This document shows, one piece after another, positions 29,944-37,517 of a stretch of DNA of 64,000 bases; within the stretch, counting starts at the first letter, position 1; every line of letters starts with the position of its first letter. This stretch comes from Bacillus sp. BA3 (lineage in GTDB: Bacteria > Bacillota > Bacilli > Bacillales > DSM-1321), in contig PIZR01000007.1 of NCBI GenBank assembly GCA_002835675.1, positions 204,287-268,286 of the forward strand, read 5' to 3'. The translations under genes were made by a program, and so were the position numbers. The notes beneath the pieces were generated by a model. That model had not been told where the DNA came from. It was given only the letters and a program-made list of their open reading frames with translations, and did not search any database.

Positions 29944-30074
29944 ATGGTGCGCCACCGGTTTCCGGTTCTAGTGGGTTCGATTCCCACCCCGAAATTTTTT
30001 GATGAACGACTTAAAAAATTTCGAGGGTGGGCAGCGACTACGCATAAGAACTGCCCTCAAACGGAGGGACGGAA
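29944..30074 (+). promoter_or_regulatory. Structured leader with tRNA T-arm mimic before a GNAT gene
   Basis: The stretch holds a chain of competing helices. A T-arm-like stem-loop, GTGGG-TTCGATT-CCCAC, lies at 29971-29987. CCCACCCCGAAATTTTTT (983-30000) can instead pair with AAAAAATTTCG and GGGTGGG (30013-30031), 18 bp with one bulged A. GGGCAG (30029-30034) can pair with CTGCCC (30051-30056). CCCTC (30054-30058) can pair with GAGGG (30064-30068), which covers the ribosome site of the next gene. A 45-codon ORF (ATG 29944 to TAA 30079) runs through it and overlaps the GNAT start. It looks like a translational switch of unknown type. Confidence 0.5.
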
Positions 30075-30629
30075 ATGTTAAAAAAGAGAGATTTCACAGA
30101 TTGTTTTTCTCTTTATGAACAAATGACGCATCCAGATGTCTTCCCTTTCGTGCGCCATAAGGTAGATTCATATGAAGAATATGTTTTCATCACTAAGCAA
30201 ACGATCGAAGCCGAAGATGCTGGGCAACTCATTTCACGAACAATCTTGGATGAATGGGAAAATCCCATCGGTTGTATTTCTTTATATGATATTGAAAATG
30301 GTGCAGGTTTCTTAGGCACATGGCTTGGCAAGCCTTATCATGGAAAAGGGTATAATGCCATTGCAAAAGACGCTTTCTTCAAAGAGCTTTTTTTCGAGCT
30401 CGGTTTGGAAACGGTCTTCATGCGTATTCGCAAAAAAAATATCCGCTCTATAAAAGCTGCAGAAAAGCTTCCCTATGCCGTCAATGCCAACGAAACAAGA
30501 AAATCCCTTTATGATCAGATCAATCATGAAGAAGATATCTACGATTTGTATGAAATCCCTAAAGATTTATACACCTTTCATATCCTTAGACAGCATGATG
30601 ATGACGAACAGCAGTTACTTGAAGCATAA
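30075..30629 (+). CDS. GNAT acetyltransferase
   Basis: This 184-residue GNAT has an N-terminal LKKRDFTDCFSLYEQMTHPDV segment (core FTDCFSLYEQMT), the central PIGCISLYDIENGAGFLGTWL strand region and the acetyl-CoA loop GKPYHGKGYNAIAKDAF. ETVFMRIRKKNIRSIKAAEKL follows. Such proteins acetylate amino groups of small molecules or proteins; the substrate is unknown. GGAGGGACGGAA precedes the ATG. Its ribosome site is part of the structured leader at 29944-30074, which suggests translational control. Confidence 0.85.
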   Translation: MLKKRDFTDCFSLYEQMTHPDVFPFVRHKVDSYEEYVFITKQTIEAEDAGQLISRTILDEWENPIGCISLYDIENGAGFLGTWLGKPYHGKGYNAIAKDAFFKELFFELGLETVFMRIRKKNIRSIKAAEKLPYAVNANETRKSLYDQINHEEDIYDLYEIPKDLYTFHILRQHDDDEQQLLEA

Positions 30630-30679
30630 AGCGAAGAACATTTCAATTTGGATTTGTTTATCTTTTCATATAATGGCCG

Positions 30680-30708
30680 GAGCTTCCAAACCTGGAAAGC
30701 TCTTTTTT
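30680..30708 (+). terminator. Terminator of the GNAT gene
   Basis: GAGCTTCC and GGAAAGCTC pair (one bulge) and are followed by TTTTTTCC. Confidence 0.75.
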
Positions 30709-30744
30709 CCATTTACATAGGATGTTTAAGATAGATTGCTGCAA

Positions 30745-30773
30745 ATCCCTATTCTTTTTAGGGATATTTTTTT
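30745..30773 (+). terminator. Hairpin with T-run upstream of cidA
   Basis: ATCCCTA and TAGGGAT pair, followed by ATTTTTTT. TATAAT follows at 30773-30778. It could be a second terminator or part of the cidA promoter region. Confidence 0.4.
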
Positions 30774-30834
30774 ATAATGAATACAATTGACCAATTCATC
30801 AATATATTCAAAGCGTCATTGAAAGGACTTAATC

Positions 30835-31227
30835 ATGAAAAAAACATTTGCTTTTATCGTGCAGCTTATCTTCCTGCTCATCATTTGCAAGCTCGGCTAT
30901 TATTTAGCCAATTTACTTCAATTACCCATACCAGGCAACGTCATCGGCATGATTCTGTTATTCGGTTTATTACAGACGAAGGTTATAAAAGTCGAATGGA
31001 TTGAACTTACTTCAGGATTTTTGGTAAAGCACCTAGCCTTTTTCTTCATCCCCATTTCAATCAGTTTAATGACAATGGGATGGCTTTTCATTAAATTCGG
31101 TTTGCCATTGGCACTTACATTGGGAGTCAGCCTGATATTTGGATTCATCGTTTCAGCTTGGACTGTTCAGAAGCTATCCCATAGAGGAGAGGTTAAGCAG
31201 CATGACAGCGCTCATCACAACATATAG
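30835..31227 (+). CDS. cidA: CidA/LrgA holin-like protein
   Basis: This 130-residue protein has four hydrophobic segments and the family motif LQLPIPGNVIGMILLF (residues about 26-41). LVKHLAFFFIPISISLM follows. CidA/LrgA proteins act as holin-like partners of CidB/LrgB in autolysis control, or in pyruvate/3-hydroxypropionate transport in Bacillus. The ATG follows AAAGGACTTA. The C-terminus overlaps the start of the next gene by 26 nt. Whether this pair is Cid- or Lrg-like is not decided by sequence, and no LytST pair is nearby. Confidence 0.88.
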   Translation: MKKTFAFIVQLIFLLIICKLGYYLANLLQLPIPGNVIGMILLFGLLQTKVIKVEWIELTSGFLVKHLAFFFIPISISLMTMGWLFIKFGLPLALTLGVSLIFGFIVSAWTVQKLSHRGEVKQHDSAHHNI

Positions 31228-31885
31228 CATCTTGATAACCATCCTTGCCTATTTCATTGGAAGGAAAATATATGCTAAACATCCATCACCTTTTACGACG
31301 CCCGTATTTTTCAGTACGGTTACGATAATTCTCGTATTGCTGATCAGCGGTTTGGACTTCGAAGATTATTCACCGGGAAAAGACATCATAACCTATTTCC
31401 TGGGACCGGCTACCGTTGCTTTGGCCGTACCACTTTATAAGAATAGAAAGATAATCGTTAAATATGCAATGCCGGCAATTAGCGGCATGATATTTGGTCT
31501 TATGGTCACATTGATCATTGCCTTCGCCATCGCTAAAGCATTTTCTCTTCCGCAATTCATACTCCAAGGATTGGCGGTTAAATCCATTACAGTGCCCATC
31601 GCTGTTGAAATCACTGAACTTTATGGCGGAAATTCCAATATATCAGCAGCCTTCGTCATTTTGACTGGGGTGCTGGGTACGATGATCGCTCCAAAAATGA
31701 TGGATAAACTAAACATTACGATGCCCTTCGCTCGTGGTATCGCTTATGGTACGATCGCTCACGGTCTAGGAACTGCTCAAGCTGCCCAGGAAAGTGAGTT
31801 CACCGGGGCTGTCGCAGGTGCGGCAATGGCTATCGCAGGTATTCTAATTTCCTGTTTTTTTCCTTTTATAAGTAATTTCCTATAA
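31202..31885 (+). CDS. cidB: CidB/LrgB antiholin-like membrane protein
   Basis: This 227-residue membrane protein of the LrgB family has typical stretches FLGPATVALAVPLYKNR, LGLKSITVPIAVEI-like sequence (here LAVKSITVPIAVEITE) and ARGIAYGTIAHGLGTAQAAQ. The long frame starts at 31139, but the ATG at 31202 follows GGAGAGG and gives MTALITTYSIL. It is translationally coupled to cidA and followed by a strong terminator. Confidence 0.9.
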   Translation: MTALITTYSILITILAYFIGRKIYAKHPSPFTTPVFFSTVTIILVLLISGLDFEDYSPGKDIITYFLGPATVALAVPLYKNRKIIVKYAMPAISGMIFGLMVTLIIAFAIAKAFSLPQFILQGLAVKSITVPIAVEITELYGGNSNISAAFVILTGVLGTMIAPKMMDKLNITMPFARGIAYGTIAHGLGTAQAAQESEFTGAVAGAAMAIAGILISCFFPFISNFL

Positions 31886-31888
31886 ATA

Positions 31889-31926
31889 AAAAGAACCGCA
31901 ACGTCAACGACGTTGCGGTTCTTTTT
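31889..31926 (+). terminator. Strong terminator after cidAB, bidirectional
   Basis: AAAGAACCGCAACGT and ACGTTGCGGTTCTTT form a long stem with a T-run on both strands. It also serves the small minus-strand DUF2639 gene. Confidence 0.92.
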
Positions 31927-31932
31927 TATGAT

Positions 31933-32076
31933 TTATCTTTTTTGCAAATCGTCGTATAAACGCCTAAGAATATAGGTTTTATACAGCTCCAGCTTTTTTT
32001 TCTCAATTGGATGATAGCTTATCCCTGCAGCTTTTAGCTGCTGAATGAACCATCCTTTGGAATATTCATAAGCCAT
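31933..32076 (-). CDS. DUF2639 small protein, YflJ-like
   Basis: This is a 47-residue protein missed at usual length cut-offs. It starts MAYEYSKGWFIQQLKAAG, continues ISYHPIEKKKLELYKTYILR and ends RLYDDLQKR. The SKGW...L...GI..HP.EKKKLELYKTY pattern is the DUF2639 (YflJ) signature of Bacillus. AGGAGGGGGT lies before the ATG. It converges with cidAB. Function unknown; the conservation of the whole frame shows it is real. Confidence 0.85.
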   Translation of the reverse strand: MAYEYSKGWFIQQLKAAGISYHPIEKKKLELYKTYILRRLYDDLQKR

Positions 32077-32128
32077 TCTACCCCCTCCTCTGTTCGAAAA
32101 AGATATGCTGCATAGAGGGGATTGATAC

Positions 32129-33208
32129 TTATTTTTTTGCAGCCATTACTTGTAGTAATAATTCATACATTTCAGCTGCCGTTTTGAATGGGCGTTTTTG
32201 ACGCATTTTTTCCTGATATTCATTCGATTGTTCCAATAAATCCGCTAATGTATCATTAAAAATCCGGTCATTTAACTCTTCTTCTTGAATGACTTTACAA
32301 AAGCCCTGTTTTTCAAAGCTTGACGCATTCAGAATTTGATCTCCGCGGGATGCATTGGCACTTAGAGGGATAAGCAGCATCGGCTTTTGCAAACCAAGGA
32401 ATTCAAAGATTGAATTCGAACCTGCCCTTGACACAACGACATCAGCAGCCGCCAAAAGATCGAATAATTCTTCATGTACGAATTCAAAAGGAGCATATCC
32501 CCTTTGTTTCAATTCCGTTTTCACATTTCCCTTCCCGCAAATGTGTATAATTTGGTAATCCTTTAATAAAGCATCTAGGTTATCTGTAATCATATTATTG
32601 ATTTTAACGGCCCCAAGGCTCCCGCCCATAACGAGTAACACCGGTTTGTTATTCGTGAATCCACAGAATGTCTTACCAGCTGAAGCACTTCCCTTAAAAA
32701 TCCCATCGCGCAATACAGCGCCTAGATACATGGCCTTATCTTTCGGAAGGTCTTTTTCCGTTTCCTGGAAAGTGGTGAAAATTTTCGATGCAAGTGGCAT
32801 GGCAATCTTATTAGCCAGACCAGGCGTATAATCCGATTCATGTATCGCAATCGGTATTCTCAGCATCCTGCCTGCCAAAACGACTGGAACCGAAACGAAT
32901 CCACCTTTAGAAAAAATGAAATCCGGCTTGGTCTTTTTTAATATTTTTCGTGCATCAAAAATCCCTTTTATGACCCGGAAAGGGTCTTTCATATTTTCAA
33001 CTGATAGATAACGTCTGAATTTACCTACGGAAATCGTTTCATAACGGACCTCGGGAAATTCCGTTTCGATGATATTTTTTTCAATGCCTTTTTTTGAACC
33101 AATATAGGTAACATCCCAATCATGCTTTAAAAATTCCGGGATGATTGCTGCATTAACAGATACATGACCGGCAGAACCGCCTCCGGTAAATACTATTTTC
33201 TTAGTCAA
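32129..33208 (-). CDS. murG: MurG-like UDP-GlcNAc:lipid I N-acetylglucosaminyltransferase
   Basis: This GT28 enzyme of about 359 residues adds GlcNAc to lipid I on the inner face of the membrane to make lipid II. VFTGGGSAGHVSVNAA has the N-terminal glycine loop, FSKGGFVSVPVVLA and HESDYTPGLANK are acceptor-side motifs, LVMGGSLGA and VVSRAGSNSIFEFLGL bind the UDP-sugar. The start is TTG 33208 after AAGGTGG; the frame is open to GTG 33217. It is not in a division-wall (dcw) cluster here, so it is probably a second MurG, as some bacilli carry. A single gene. Confidence 0.88.
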   Translation of the reverse strand: MTKKIVFTGGGSAGHVSVNAAIIPEFLKHDWDVTYIGSKKGIEKNIIETEFPEVRYETISVGKFRRYLSVENMKDPFRVIKGIFDARKILKKTKPDFIFSKGGFVSVPVVLAGRMLRIPIAIHESDYTPGLANKIAMPLASKIFTTFQETEKDLPKDKAMYLGAVLRDGIFKGSASAGKTFCGFTNNKPVLLVMGGSLGAVKINNMITDNLDALLKDYQIIHICGKGNVKTELKQRGYAPFEFVHEELFDLLAAADVVVSRAGSNSIFEFLGLQKPMLLIPLSANASRGDQILNASSFEKQGFCKVIQEEELNDRIFNDTLADLLEQSNEYQEKMRQKRPFKTAAEMYELLLQVMAAKK

Positions 33209-33410
33209 TATTTCCACCTTCCAAACTTAAAAAATCACTTTGCATCCATATTACCATATATCCCTGCCATTAATAACTTGAAAAAGTATTCAGTGAACCG
33301 CAAAATCCCCTTGAGGAATGTAATCATCGATTATTTTTCCTTTTTCAGCATGAATATATTATAATCTTAGTATTCTACAATACTACAAGATACATTGGAG
33401 GAGTAATACA

Positions 33411-34523
33411 TTGCAAGAAGTTTCTGAATCACTAGATCAATTTGATGGAATCGAAGCCTGGACCAAATTAGGAATATCCATTGGTATTTTTCTAATCTTC
33501 CTTTTGCTTCGGAAAGTATTTACTACATATATATTCAAGTTCTTTCTACGAATTGCAGAAAAACGCAAAGTAGAATTTGCTGCCAACTTAATGCTCGCTA
33601 TAGAACAGCCGGTAAGATGGCTTATCGTTTTGATTGGTGTTATCATTTCACTGCACTATTTTCCGATTGACTCACCTTCGGTTGAATTAAGATCGAAAAT
33701 ATACAGATCATTTTTTGTCTTCTTAATAATTTGGACGATTTTCAATATCAGTTCGATCTTAACCATTTTATTTCCGAAATTAGTAAGTAAATTCGGGCTT
33801 GAAGTCGATCAAATCGTCATGCCGTTCTTTACGAAAATAATAAAATTAATCATCATTGCTTTTGGTGCCTCCATCATTGCTGAAGAATGGGGATTTAATG
33901 TCGATGGATTCGTTGCAGGGCTTGGATTGGGTGGATTGGCTTTCGCTCTTGCCGCTAAAGATACAGTCAGCAACTTCTTTGGAGGGATCGTCATCGTTAC
34001 CGAAAAACCTTTTACCATAGGAGATTGGGTCAAAACTCCAAGTGTTGAGGGAACCATTGAAGACATTACATTCCGAAGCACCAAAGTTCGGACTTTTGCC
34101 CAAGCTCTAGTTACAGTCCCAAATGCGACCCTTTCGAATGAACCGATCATCAACTGGTCCAAGATGGGAAAAAGACAGATTGCCTTCCATTTAGGTGTGA
34201 ATGTCACGACACCAAAAGAAAAATTGGAAAATGTCATTAAAGACATAGAAAGAATGCTGATTGATCATCCTGAAGTCCATCCGGAAACGATTTTGGTTAA
34301 ATTTGATGAGTTCAGTCATTCCGGTTTCAATCTTTACCTTTATTTCTTCACGAAAGCGACGGACTTTGGAGGATATTTATCAATCAAAGAAGATGTGAAC
34401 TTTAAAATAATGGAGATATTGGAACAGGAAGATGTACAAATTGCCATTCCGTCCCAAGCCTTCATTCTTCAAAAAGACTCAAATATGGAAGCCATGAATG
34501 ATTTTGAATCCATGCGCGACTGA
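33411..34523 (+). CDS. MscS-family mechanosensitive channel
   Basis: This 370-residue channel has N-terminal membrane spans (about 18-37, 60-80, 95-115 and 135-160). The pore-lining helix is FVAGLGLGGLAFALAAKDTVSNFFGG (core GLGLGGLAFALAAKDTV), and the cytosolic MscS beta domain reads GDWVKTPSVEGTIEDITFRST (core VEGTIEDITFRST) and LVTVPNATLSNEPIINW. It releases solutes on osmotic downshock. The start is TTG 33411 behind GGAGG. Resembles B. subtilis YhdY/YfkC-type channels. Its terminator has been split by an IS1182-like insertion. Confidence 0.92.
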   Translation: MQEVSESLDQFDGIEAWTKLGISIGIFLIFLLLRKVFTTYIFKFFLRIAEKRKVEFAANLMLAIEQPVRWLIVLIGVIISLHYFPIDSPSVELRSKIYRSFFVFLIIWTIFNISSILTILFPKLVSKFGLEVDQIVMPFFTKIIKLIIIAFGASIIAEEWGFNVDGFVAGLGLGGLAFALAAKDTVSNFFGGIVIVTEKPFTIGDWVKTPSVEGTIEDITFRSTKVRTFAQALVTVPNATLSNEPIINWSKMGKRQIAFHLGVNVTTPKEKLENVIKDIERMLIDHPEVHPETILVKFDEFSHSGFNLYLYFFTKATDFGGYLSIKEDVNFKIMEILEQEDVQIAIPSQAFILQKDSNMEAMNDFESMRD

Positions 34524-34528
34524 CAAAA

Positions 34529-34546
34529 GGACTTGCCCAAAAACGG
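34529..34546 (+). repeat. MscS-gene terminator hairpin, gene-proximal partial copy
   Basis: GGACTTGCCCAAAAACGG directly repeats GACTTGCCCAAAACGG at 35059-35074. It flanks the IS1182-like relic on the left and has lost its T-run. Confidence 0.65.
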
Positions 34547-34556
34547 AAAGTCTCAG

Positions 34557-34596
34557 AATGTAGACAACCTCGATGAAAATCGAGATTGTCTACATT
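34557..34596 (+). terminator. Hairpin with T-run at the relic left end
   Basis: AATGTAGACAACCTCGAT pairs with ATCGAGATTGTCTACATT (one mismatch), followed by TTTTT. It now likely terminates MscS transcripts. Confidence 0.8.
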
Positions 34597-34618
34597 TTTT
34601 TATGGCTTGTACAAATTT

Positions 34619-34755
34619 TGACGTTGATTATAACGTAAGGCACTCGCTTTCCGCGGGCGGTCCGGGAGCCTCCTCGGGATTCTTGCGCCTGTGGGGTCTC
34701 CCCTTGGACGCGCTTTTCCCGCAGGAGTCTCGCACACCCGCTCCAATCAACTTTG
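34619..34755 (-). repeat. Structured interspersed repeat, divergent copy (inverted)
   Basis: Read on the minus strand it shares the blocks of copies 1-3: GCGAGACTCCTGCGGGAAAA, GGGGAGACCCCACAGGCGC, CCGAGGAGGCTCCCGG and CGCGGAAAGCGAGTGCC. The edges AACGTTATAATCAACGT differ from the other copies. It may be another subfamily of the same repeat. Its plus-strand ORF is an artefact. Confidence 0.75.
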
Positions 34756-34814
34756 TTTTAGGCCTAAAGTCTTTATGTTTTAAAATAGACTAATTAAAAC
34801 TTGAGGTGATGAGG

Positions 34815-34877
34815 ATGCTTTCTAAACATGATTCTATTCAGCGAGATCAACTTGAAATGGTTACTTTAGATCTTTAA
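34815..34877 (+). pseudogene. IS1182 transposase N-terminal fragment
   Basis: GAGGTGATGAGG precedes an ATG coding MLSKHDSIQRDQLEMVTLDL and then a stop. This is the usual IS1182 N-terminus, cut off after 20 residues. Confidence 0.75.
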
Positions 34878-34990
34878 AGTGTCGTTTAATTTTCCCCGAA
34901 CATTGAGATATGAGGCACTTTTCATGGAAACCATATCGCACTCTTTCACATGTGTGGAATCCACGTATACTTGCTCTGCACTTATTAACT
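34866..34990 (-). pseudogene. IS1182 transposase internal fragment, inverted
   Basis: The minus strand reads SAEQVYVDSTHVKECDMVS, matching the family's AEKVFVDSTHVKA block that holds a catalytic Asp. The flanking residues are unrelated, and orientation is opposite to the N-terminal fragment, showing rearrangement. Confidence 0.65.
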
Positions 34991-35058
34991 TAAATAAGCG
35001 AAAAATCAAAAGGGGTTCTGAATTTTTTAATTCCGAACCCCTTTTGTCTACAAGCTGA

Positions 35059-35086
35059 GACTTGCCCAAAACGGCAAGTCTTTTTT
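35059..35086 (+). terminator. Distal copy of the MscS-gene terminator
   Basis: GACTTGCC-CAAAAC-GGCAAGTC with TTTTTT is an intact terminator lying right of the IS relic, the probable original mscS terminator. Confidence 0.8.
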
Positions 35087-35181
35087 AGCTTCAAATAAAA
35101 ACTCTTAAAACATCACATGCTTATGTGATATAATTCTTTCATTGTGTTGAAAATTGCAAATATTGATATTGAGGTACTTTA

Positions 35182-36537
35182 ATGAATCAGACTTATACTA
35201 AATCACAAAAGATCCGCCTATTATTTTATATATTGATACCTATCCTGATAACCCAAATCAGCATGTATGCCATGACCTTTTTTGATGTGATGATGTCAGG
35301 ACAATACAGCACTCAGGACGTTGCTGGCGTCTCCATCGGCAGTTCGCTATGGACACCCGTATACACGGGGCTGAGCGGGATATTGATTGCCTTAACGCCG
35401 GTGGTTTCACAGCTGGTCGGTTCCAGGCAGTCTAAATCCGTTTCCTATTCCGTGATGCAGGCCATTTATTTAGCTGTCACTTTAGCCTTATTCATATTAA
35501 TCATTGGGGCGTTTTCTTTGAACCCCGTATTGAATGCCATGGACCTTGAAGATAGTGTCCACATGGTTGCTCATGATTATTTGATTGCACTTTCACTCGG
35601 TATCATTCCTTTATTCGTTTATAATGCGTTAAGGGCATTCATTGATGCTCTGGGGCAGACCAGGATATCCATGATAATCACCTTATGTGCACTCCCGGTA
35701 AACGTCCTTTTTAATTACCTATTAATCTACGGAAAGCTTGGATTCCCCGAACTTGGCGGTGTCGGTTCGGGGTACGCCACTGCCATTACTTATTGGTTAA
35801 TTGCCTTGGTGGCCATCCTTGTTGTAATAAAAATCAACCCGTTTTCGACATATAAGGTTTTCAATGAATTTTTCCGGGTTTCCTGGAAAGAATGGCGTGC
35901 TTTATTATTGATTGGAGTACCCATCGGGCTGGCTATCTTTTTTGAAACAAGCATTTTCTCGGCCGTCACCCTTTTGATGAGTAAGTATGATACCGTCACA
36001 ATAGCATCGCATCAGATTGCCATGAATTTTGCCTCCCTGCTTTATATGATACCGCTAAGTATATCCATGGCTTTGACGATCGTCATTGGATTTGAAATTG
36101 GGGCAAACCGTTATAAAGATGCAAAAGTGTATAGCTGGATTGGCATTTCGATGGCCTTGACAATGTCGCTCGTTTTGTCGACCATCCTATTCCTTTTCCG
36201 TGAACCTGTGGCTTCTTTATACACAAAAGATCATGAGGTAATGATGCTGACTTCACATTTTTTAATATATGCCATCTTCTTTCAGATATCGGATGCCCTC
36301 CAGGCACCTATTCAGGGTATATTGCGTGGTTATAAAGATGTTAATGTCACATTTGCGATGTCACTGGTCTCCTACTGGATTCTCGGGCTTCCCATTGGCT
36401 ATGTTTTCGCAAAGTATACCGATATGGGAGCCTTTGGGTATTGGATTGGCCTAATTACCGGCTTGGCTCTCGGAGCAATAGGCTTGGCGGCTCGCTTACG
36501 GTTCATACAGCAAGTGAAATATAAAAAAATGGCGTGA
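35182..36537 (+). CDS. MATE family efflux transporter
   Basis: This 451-residue antiporter has twelve predicted membrane spans in two halves. The first opens with ILIPILITQISMYAMTFFDVMMSG and the second half with LLIGVPIGLAIFFETSIFSAV (cores ITQISMYAMTFFDVMMSG and GVPIGLAIFFETSIF). It belongs to the NorM-like branch that exports cationic drugs or toxins with Na+ or H+. GAGGTACTTTA precedes the ATG. Single gene on the plus strand converging with the SDR gene. Confidence 0.92.
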   Translation: MNQTYTKSQKIRLLFYILIPILITQISMYAMTFFDVMMSGQYSTQDVAGVSIGSSLWTPVYTGLSGILIALTPVVSQLVGSRQSKSVSYSVMQAIYLAVTLALFILIIGAFSLNPVLNAMDLEDSVHMVAHDYLIALSLGIIPLFVYNALRAFIDALGQTRISMIITLCALPVNVLFNYLLIYGKLGFPELGGVGSGYATAITYWLIALVAILVVIKINPFSTYKVFNEFFRVSWKEWRALLLIGVPIGLAIFFETSIFSAVTLLMSKYDTVTIASHQIAMNFASLLYMIPLSISMALTIVIGFEIGANRYKDAKVYSWIGISMALTMSLVLSTILFLFREPVASLYTKDHEVMMLTSHFLIYAIFFQISDALQAPIQGILRGYKDVNVTFAMSLVSYWILGLPIGYVFAKYTDMGAFGYWIGLITGLALGAIGLAARLRFIQQVKYKKMA

Positions 36538-36544
36538 AAAAAGA

Positions 36545-36575
36545 GTGGGGCTGGATTACCGGCCTCACCCTTTTT
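36545..36575 (+). terminator. Terminator between MATE and SDR genes
   Basis: A 10-bp stem (GTGGGGCTGG with CCGGCCTCAC, two G-U pairs) around ATTA, then CCTTTTT. It can act on both strands. Confidence 0.78.
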
Positions 36576-36585
36576 CATTCTCACG

Positions 36586-37359
36586 CTAGGCTTTATATAT
36601 TTTCCCTAGAACATCCTTTCCGCCTGTTACCGGTATGATGCTGCCGGTAATGAAATCTGACTCCTCATCACAAAGAAACGTGACGACCCTCGCTATATCT
36701 TCGCCTGTACCCGGTCTGCCGATTGGAACCGTACCATCCTTTTCTGCTCTCGCGCCCCTGATTTCCCCCTCTTTCCAATCACCTACTATATCACCAGGAC
36801 AGACCATATTCACGGTGATGCCATGTGTAGCTTCTTCCGCAGCTAAAGTTCTTGTCAAGGAGGTCAAGCCGCTCTTTGCCGCGGCAAAAGCAGAACGATA
36901 AATCCAGCCTGGTGCAGTTTCACACCGTTCAAACCCTAATGTAATGACTCTGCCCCAGTTTCTACTTCGCATTTGCGGAATAAGTTCCTTCGCAAAATAG
37001 AAAAAACCGTTTAAATTCCCATCCATGATGTACTTCCATTCATCACTGCCATATTCAGTCATGTGTTTACGATCATGCATATATGGCCCTGCGTTATGAA
37101 TGAAGATATCAACATGGCCAAAGACCTCCAAAATCTTTTGCAAAATATTCCGGCAATCTTCTTCACTTGACGAGTCACCTTGAATCGCAAGTGCCTTAAC
37201 ATGGTATTTTCCCTGTAATTCATCCACTAATGCTAAAGCTGCCTTTTTACTTTTTCGATAAGTAATGATAATGGCCATTCCGTTATCCGCGAGTGAAAAT
37301 GCCATCCTTTTCCCGATTCCCGTTGCTCCACCAGTAATAAAAGCTACTTTTTCATCCAC
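36586..37359 (-). CDS. Short-chain dehydrogenase/reductase-like protein with altered active site
   Basis: This 257-residue SDR has the TGGATGIGKRMA cofactor loop (residues 9-20), FIHNAG (86-91) and the C-terminal FLCDEESDFITGSIIPVTGG (core SDFITGSIIPVTGG). The usual YxxxK is FAAAK, with Phe158 where the catalytic Tyr should be and Lys162 present. The expected active-site Ser position also looks changed (LGFERCET). It may be inactive as an oxidoreductase, use Tyr154 instead, or act as a binding protein. Monocistronic. The ATG follows GAGGGTAGGCC. Confidence 0.85.
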   Translation of the reverse strand: MDEKVAFITGGATGIGKRMAFSLADNGMAIIITYRKSKKAALALVDELQGKYHVKALAIQGDSSSEEDCRNILQKILEVFGHVDIFIHNAGPYMHDRKHMTEYGSDEWKYIMDGNLNGFFYFAKELIPQMRSRNWGRVITLGFERCETAPGWIYRSAFAAAKSGLTSLTRTLAAEEATHGITVNMVCPGDIVGDWKEGEIRGARAEKDGTVPIGRPGTGEDIARVVTFLCDEESDFITGSIIPVTGGKDVLGKIYKA

Positions 37360-37517
37360 AGGCCTACCCTCTTTATCTAATGGATTTTACTTAATTATAC
37401 ATAAGTTTATTCCGTTTTCTATAATTTAGTAATTATATAAAAGAACCTATGGGCTTTAGCTGCATAAAATATAACAAATAAACCTGTCAGACCATAAGCA
37501 GGAGAGAGGAATTCAAT

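Larger units (their letters stand above)
34548..35063. mobile_element. IS1182-family relic with terminal inverted repeats
   Basis: The left end AAGTCTCAGAATGTAGACAA and the reverse complement of the right end (AAGTCTCAGCTTGTAGACAA) match at 18 of 20 bases. Inside lie the first 20 codons of a transposase (34815-34877), an inverted internal transposase piece (34866-34990) and a structured repeat (34619-34755). The relic is about 516 bp, far below a full IS of 1.5-1.9 kb. It sits in the duplicated terminator of the MscS gene. Confidence 0.75.

Noticed and set aside
29944..30010. A complete tRNA gene
   Set aside because: Only the T-arm resembles a tRNA. There is no 5' acceptor strand to pair with the 3' side, and no proper D-arm or anticodon arm.
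29944..30074. A T-box leader, because of GAGGGTGGGCAGCG
   Set aside because: The invariant T-box sequence and specifier stem I are not present, and the downstream gene is a GNAT, not a tRNA-related or amino acid gene.
34533..34793. 86-residue plus-strand ORF
   Set aside because: It is made of the IS end, a hairpin and a structured repeat, with no ribosome site.
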